Shown here piece by piece: positions 3,858 to 6,610 of a stretch of 6,610 nucleotides of DNA. A program made the position numbers and the translations under genes. Origin of the DNA: JAYVIQ01 sp043770215 (GTDB taxonomy: Bacteria; Bacteroidota; Bacteroidia; Cytophagales; JAAEPT01). Each line of letters opens with the position of its first letter. The stretch's first letter is position 1. The notes below the pieces were generated by a model that saw only the letters and a list, made by a program, of their open reading frames with translations, did not search any database and had not been told where the DNA came from. Where the stretch lies: contig JAYVIQ010000231.1 in assembly GCA_043770215.1 (NCBI GenBank), positions 1 to 6,610 of the forward strand. Direction: 5' to 3'.

Positions 3858-6610
3858 ATGAGAAAATTCATATTCGCCTTAACAACATTGATAACTGTTT
3901 TGTCTTCGCACATTTGCTCAGGACAAGTTACGGCCAGATATATTTTTAAGAACACCTCCAAAGTAAATAAAAAAAGCTACTCAGATGACCAAATATATCT
4001 TTGGACCCAACTAGGCATGCCTGGTAAGAATGGCTATTTTAACTTGGCTACAAACCAATGGGAAGACATTAACTCAGCTCCAACCATGATAGGGCCAGAT
4101 GGCAATACCTACACAAATGCAAACTTAAAATTAAGTAACCTTCCAAAAAATGCAAATGGGCAGTACTATTTAGATTTACCCGCATCAAGTGTTGGGAGAA
4201 TTTACATAGGCTTTGGAGGTCCAATTTATGCAAACGGAGCAAATAATCCTACTTTAGATGCGCCTTCTAACCCAAACTATTACACCAAGGTAGAGACAAT
4301 AGAACTAAACAATGCTAGTCAGATATTTACTAACACTTCTAGGGTAGATAGATATGTATATCCTATGGGCGAGGAATTGTACTGCACAAATGCAGGAGGG
4401 AAATTTTATGATAAAGTAGGAGAAACAGTAAGTCATGAACAAGTAATTGCAAAATGGAAACTTTTTGTAAACGAAGATTTTCAAAATTCTTATGACCCAG
4501 TTAGAGACGTAATTACTCAAATGGGACACACTCCGTATTTTCAAGTTGGCAAGCCTGGTCATGATTATTTCGATAAATTTATAGATGATTGGTTTGCTTA
4601 CCACAGAACAAACACACTTAGGGCTGAATGGAATGGGACAATAAAAACAGCTAATGTAGTAGGAGACATTATGACTTGGAATGATGGAACAACATTTAAT
4701 AGGTCTGATTTTAAACTTGAAGATTTTACTGGCGGCTCTGGTCCTTTTGTAAATAACCTTGGTCAAATTCTTGGTGTTACTTTAACTAGAGGAGCTATTC
4801 AAATAACAAGCGAAATTCAGGAATGGGATAATCCAGCAAATTTCTATACAAATCCTGTAAAGAATGATTATGCACATTTCTTTCATTCAGACTTTGTAAG
4901 TTATTTGTCCAAAACCTATGCTCTTGCTTATGACGATGTTTTTGACCAATCATCTACACAATCTTGCCAAGGAACAGTAGACAGTGTGGTGGTTTCTTTA
5001 GGTGGCTTTGGCACTCTTCATACTCAAAACCTTGCCAACGTGTACATAGATCCTCAAGCCCCAAAAGTAGATCAGTACAAAACTTTTCAGTTAACGGCTA
5101 AGGGATTAGACCAAGGCTCTATAGATATGGAAATTCCTGCTGGTGCTGTAATTTCATGGACCGCTACAAATCCATCAGGTGCAAATGCAAATACTCTAAT
5201 TAGCAACAGCGGTGTTTTTGGTCCCGCAGATGTAGAAGGAGATTATACCATAAACTTAACCGTAACCGTAGCTGGTATAATTTATACTGCTACAACTACT
5301 ATTTCTGTATTAAAAGCAGGCTCTACAGGACAAATATGTACAGGGCTCATAAGTACAGGTGCAAATGCTGAATATAAATTAGAGGTTATTGGACAAAGGG
5401 TTTACCTGACTCTTGTTCCTTTGCCTAGTTGGCAAACACCAACAGGTAGCACTCAATTGTTTTACGGAGCTAATTCAGCATCAAATATGATGGGATCTAA
5501 TTTACTAATTCCGAACCAACCATTTTATTTAGATAATTTTTTCTTTGGTGATGAAGTGTATTTTTACATTTCTTCTAACATCAATGGATCTACACCAAAT
5601 GACTCACCAATAAAGATAGAAAAACTTGGTACCTGTGAGGGATTAGAAATACAAGAAGAAATTGTTCAAATAGAGACTGAGCCTACAGTTACTATAAATC
5701 AAAACGAAGGGCATCAAATTGCTATTGTAGGTATAACAAACAAAGGGAATAGAGTAAATTTTCCAAACCCTCTTTTTAATAAAACTATTCAGTTTTCTGG
5801 AGTAGGAGTAAATGCAAGTGGGTTATTTACATCATCTGTAAATGGGGAGTTCCCTATAGATATAACATACAACGGACTCTTAACCAAAACATTAGTTAAA
5901 GTTAAACCTGTATTAATATGCACATCTGTTATTGCTATGGGAGCCACTAAAGAACTATGTAATCAGAAGTCAGAAATAATAAGCATGCCTCTAGGATACA
6001 CAAATATGATTTGGAGTGGTACGGGTGCTTCTTTTTTAAGTAGTACAAATACGCAGAGTACAACTTTTAATGCTACAACTCCTGGCGAATTTAAACTTGA
6101 GATTTCTGCAACAGATGCAAGTTCTTGTATTGCTACAGGAACTTTAAGCATTATTGTCAAAAACACCACACCAACACCTTTGGCTTTATCTAAAACAGAA
6201 GTAAACACCACCATTACTGACCAAGCAACTGTACCGAACGTATGTGCTACTGGTACAGAAATCAAATGGTACTCAAACCCAAGCTTACCTGCAAGTTCTG
6301 TAGCAAATAGCAGCTGTCACACTCCAATTTTTAAAGATATTGCTCCAACTGACAATAAAATGGATGTTGGTGAGTACACTTTTTATGCTACACAAACCCT
6401 TGACGGATGCGAAAGTACTCCAATAGAGGTGAAAATCACAGTTTCTGAATGTTCTACCAACGCGCCTATAAGTTCAGATACAAACATCTGCTTAAATAGT
6501 TCACTACCAACATTAACAACCCAAGATTTAGGAGAAAATTTTGAATGGACATCAAGCGACAGAACAACTATACTTTCTAGAAGTCGAACATTGGATTTAA
6601 GAAATTTTCA
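3858..6610 (+). CDS. Secreted GH64 beta-1,3-glucanase with Ig-like modules, 3' end outside window
   Basis: The frame is open for 917 codons from the ATG at 3858 to the window edge, so the C-terminus is missing. Residues 1-22 are a Sec signal peptide (MRKFIFALTTLITVLSSHIC, then SG and likely cleavage before QVTARY); there is no lipobox. Residues about 24-385 match glycoside hydrolase family 64 (laminaripentaose-producing beta-1,3-glucanases, thaumatin-like fold). Matching stretches are LPASSVGRIYIGFGGPIY (107-124), YFDKFIDDWFAYHRTNTL (237-254) and NPVKNDYAHFFHSDF (332-346) followed by YALAYDDV (354-361). Candidate catalytic residues are Glu149 or Glu146 with Asp164. Residues about 388-486 form an Ig-like module. 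Residues 495-595 resemble a beta-glucan-binding module (CBM56-like, tentative), and 605-685 a second Ig-like module. Residues 686-768 look like a PKD/Ig-type module with paired Cys. Residues 772-862 form an Ig_7-type module (IKWYSN, then YTFYATQTLDGCES), and the next copy starts at 865. In Bacteroidota such proteins usually end in a type IX secretion signal, expected beyond the window. Likely role: extracellular breakdown of laminarin, curdlan or fungal glucan. Confidence 0.88.
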   Translation, partial: MRKFIFALTTLITVLSSHICSGQVTARYIFKNTSKVNKKSYSDDQIYLWTQLGMPGKNGYFNLATNQWEDINSAPTMIGPDGNTYTNANLKLSNLPKNANGQYYLDLPASSVGRIYIGFGGPIYANGANNPTLDAPSNPNYYTKVETIELNNASQIFTNTSRVDRYVYPMGEELYCTNAGGKFYDKVGETVSHEQVIAKWKLFVNEDFQNSYDPVRDVITQMGHTPYFQVGKPGHDYFDKFIDDWFAYHRTNTLRAEWNGTIKTANVVGDIMTWNDGTTFNRSDFKLEDFTGGSGPFVNNLGQILGVTLTRGAIQITSEIQEWDNPANFYTNPVKNDYAHFFHSDFVSYLSKTYALAYDDVFDQSSTQSCQGTVDSVVVSLGGFGTLHTQNLANVYIDPQAPKVDQYKTFQLTAKGLDQGSIDMEIPAGAVISWTATNPSGANANTLISNSGVFGPADVEGDYTINLTVTVAGIIYTATTTISVLKAGSTGQICTGLISTGANAEYKLEVIGQRVYLTLVPLPSWQTPTGSTQLFYGANSASNMMGSNLLIPNQPFYLDNFFFGDEVYFYISSNINGSTPNDSPIKIEKLGTCEGLEIQEEIVQIETEPTVTINQNEGHQIAIVGITNKGNRVNFPNPLFNKTIQFSGVGVNASGLFTSSVNGEFPIDITYNGLLTKTLVKVKPVLICTSVIAMGATKELCNQKSEIISMPLGYTNMIWSGTGASFLSSTNTQSTTFNATTPGEFKLEISATDASSCIATGTLSIIVKNTTPTPLALSKTEVNTTITDQATVPNVCATGTEIKWYSNPSLPASSVANSSCHTPIFKDIAPTDNKMDVGEYTFYATQTLDGCESTPIEVKITVSECSTNAPISSDTNICLNSSLPTLTTQDLGENFEWTSSDRTTILSRSRTLDLRNF

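Noticed and set aside
3858..3926. Lipoprotein signal in the glucanase N-terminus, because of Cys20
   Set aside because: The residues before Cys20 (Ser-His-Ile) do not fit a lipobox. A signal peptidase I site after Ser-Gly at 21-22 fits better.
4305..4766. A 153-codon reverse-strand frame, rich in Ile, Cys and Ser
   Set aside because: It lies wholly inside the GH64 catalytic domain, whose family match is clear on the + strand, and its composition is that of an antisense shadow.
5963..6265. A 100-codon reverse-strand frame with a Val-rich hydrophobic sequence
   Set aside because: It is the antisense of Thr/Asn-rich Ig-like modules of the glucanase, which gives artificial Val-rich sequence.

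Overview
The window is AT-rich (roughly two-thirds A+T by eye). Four lines of evidence point to Bacteroidota, most likely a flavobacterium-like marine or soil bacterium. These are a near-consensus TAnnTTTG promoter element, A-rich translation starts without Shine-Dalgarno sites, a TelA protein encoded alone, and a very large secreted glucanase carrying Ig-like modules typical of type IX-secreted proteins in this phylum. It looks like ordinary chromosome: I see no transposase, integrase, tRNA, rRNA or CRISPR array.

Layout. Positions 1-306 hold no convincing gene but contain several hairpins and a perfect palindrome. Positions 307-1401 (+) encode a TelA/KlaA-family toxic anion resistance protein. 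A strong bidirectional terminator (1470-1504) and a fresh promoter (1515-1546) separate it from 1567-2541 (+), a soluble, helix-rich protein that I cannot assign to a family. Convergent to that, 2574-3470 (-) encodes a ten-helix EamA/DMT-family transporter. A 387-base divergent intergenic region follows, with seven head-to-tail 10-bp units at 3621-3690. From 3858 to the end of the window, still open, runs a secreted multidomain beta-1,3-glucanase of glycoside hydrolase family 64.

How the genes fit together. The first two genes are co-oriented and adjacent and may be functionally linked, since TelA proteins often sit beside poorly characterised partners. The terminator and promoter between them, however, argue for separate transcription units. 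The transporter and the glucanase are divergently transcribed and probably unrelated in function. The glucanase would attack beta-1,3-glucans such as laminarin, curdlan or fungal wall glucan outside the cell.

The parts most worth a second look are the helically phased 10-bp array between the divergent genes, the unassigned protein next to TelA, and the modular architecture and active-site spacing of the glucanase. Nothing here can be called a new system from sequence alone.
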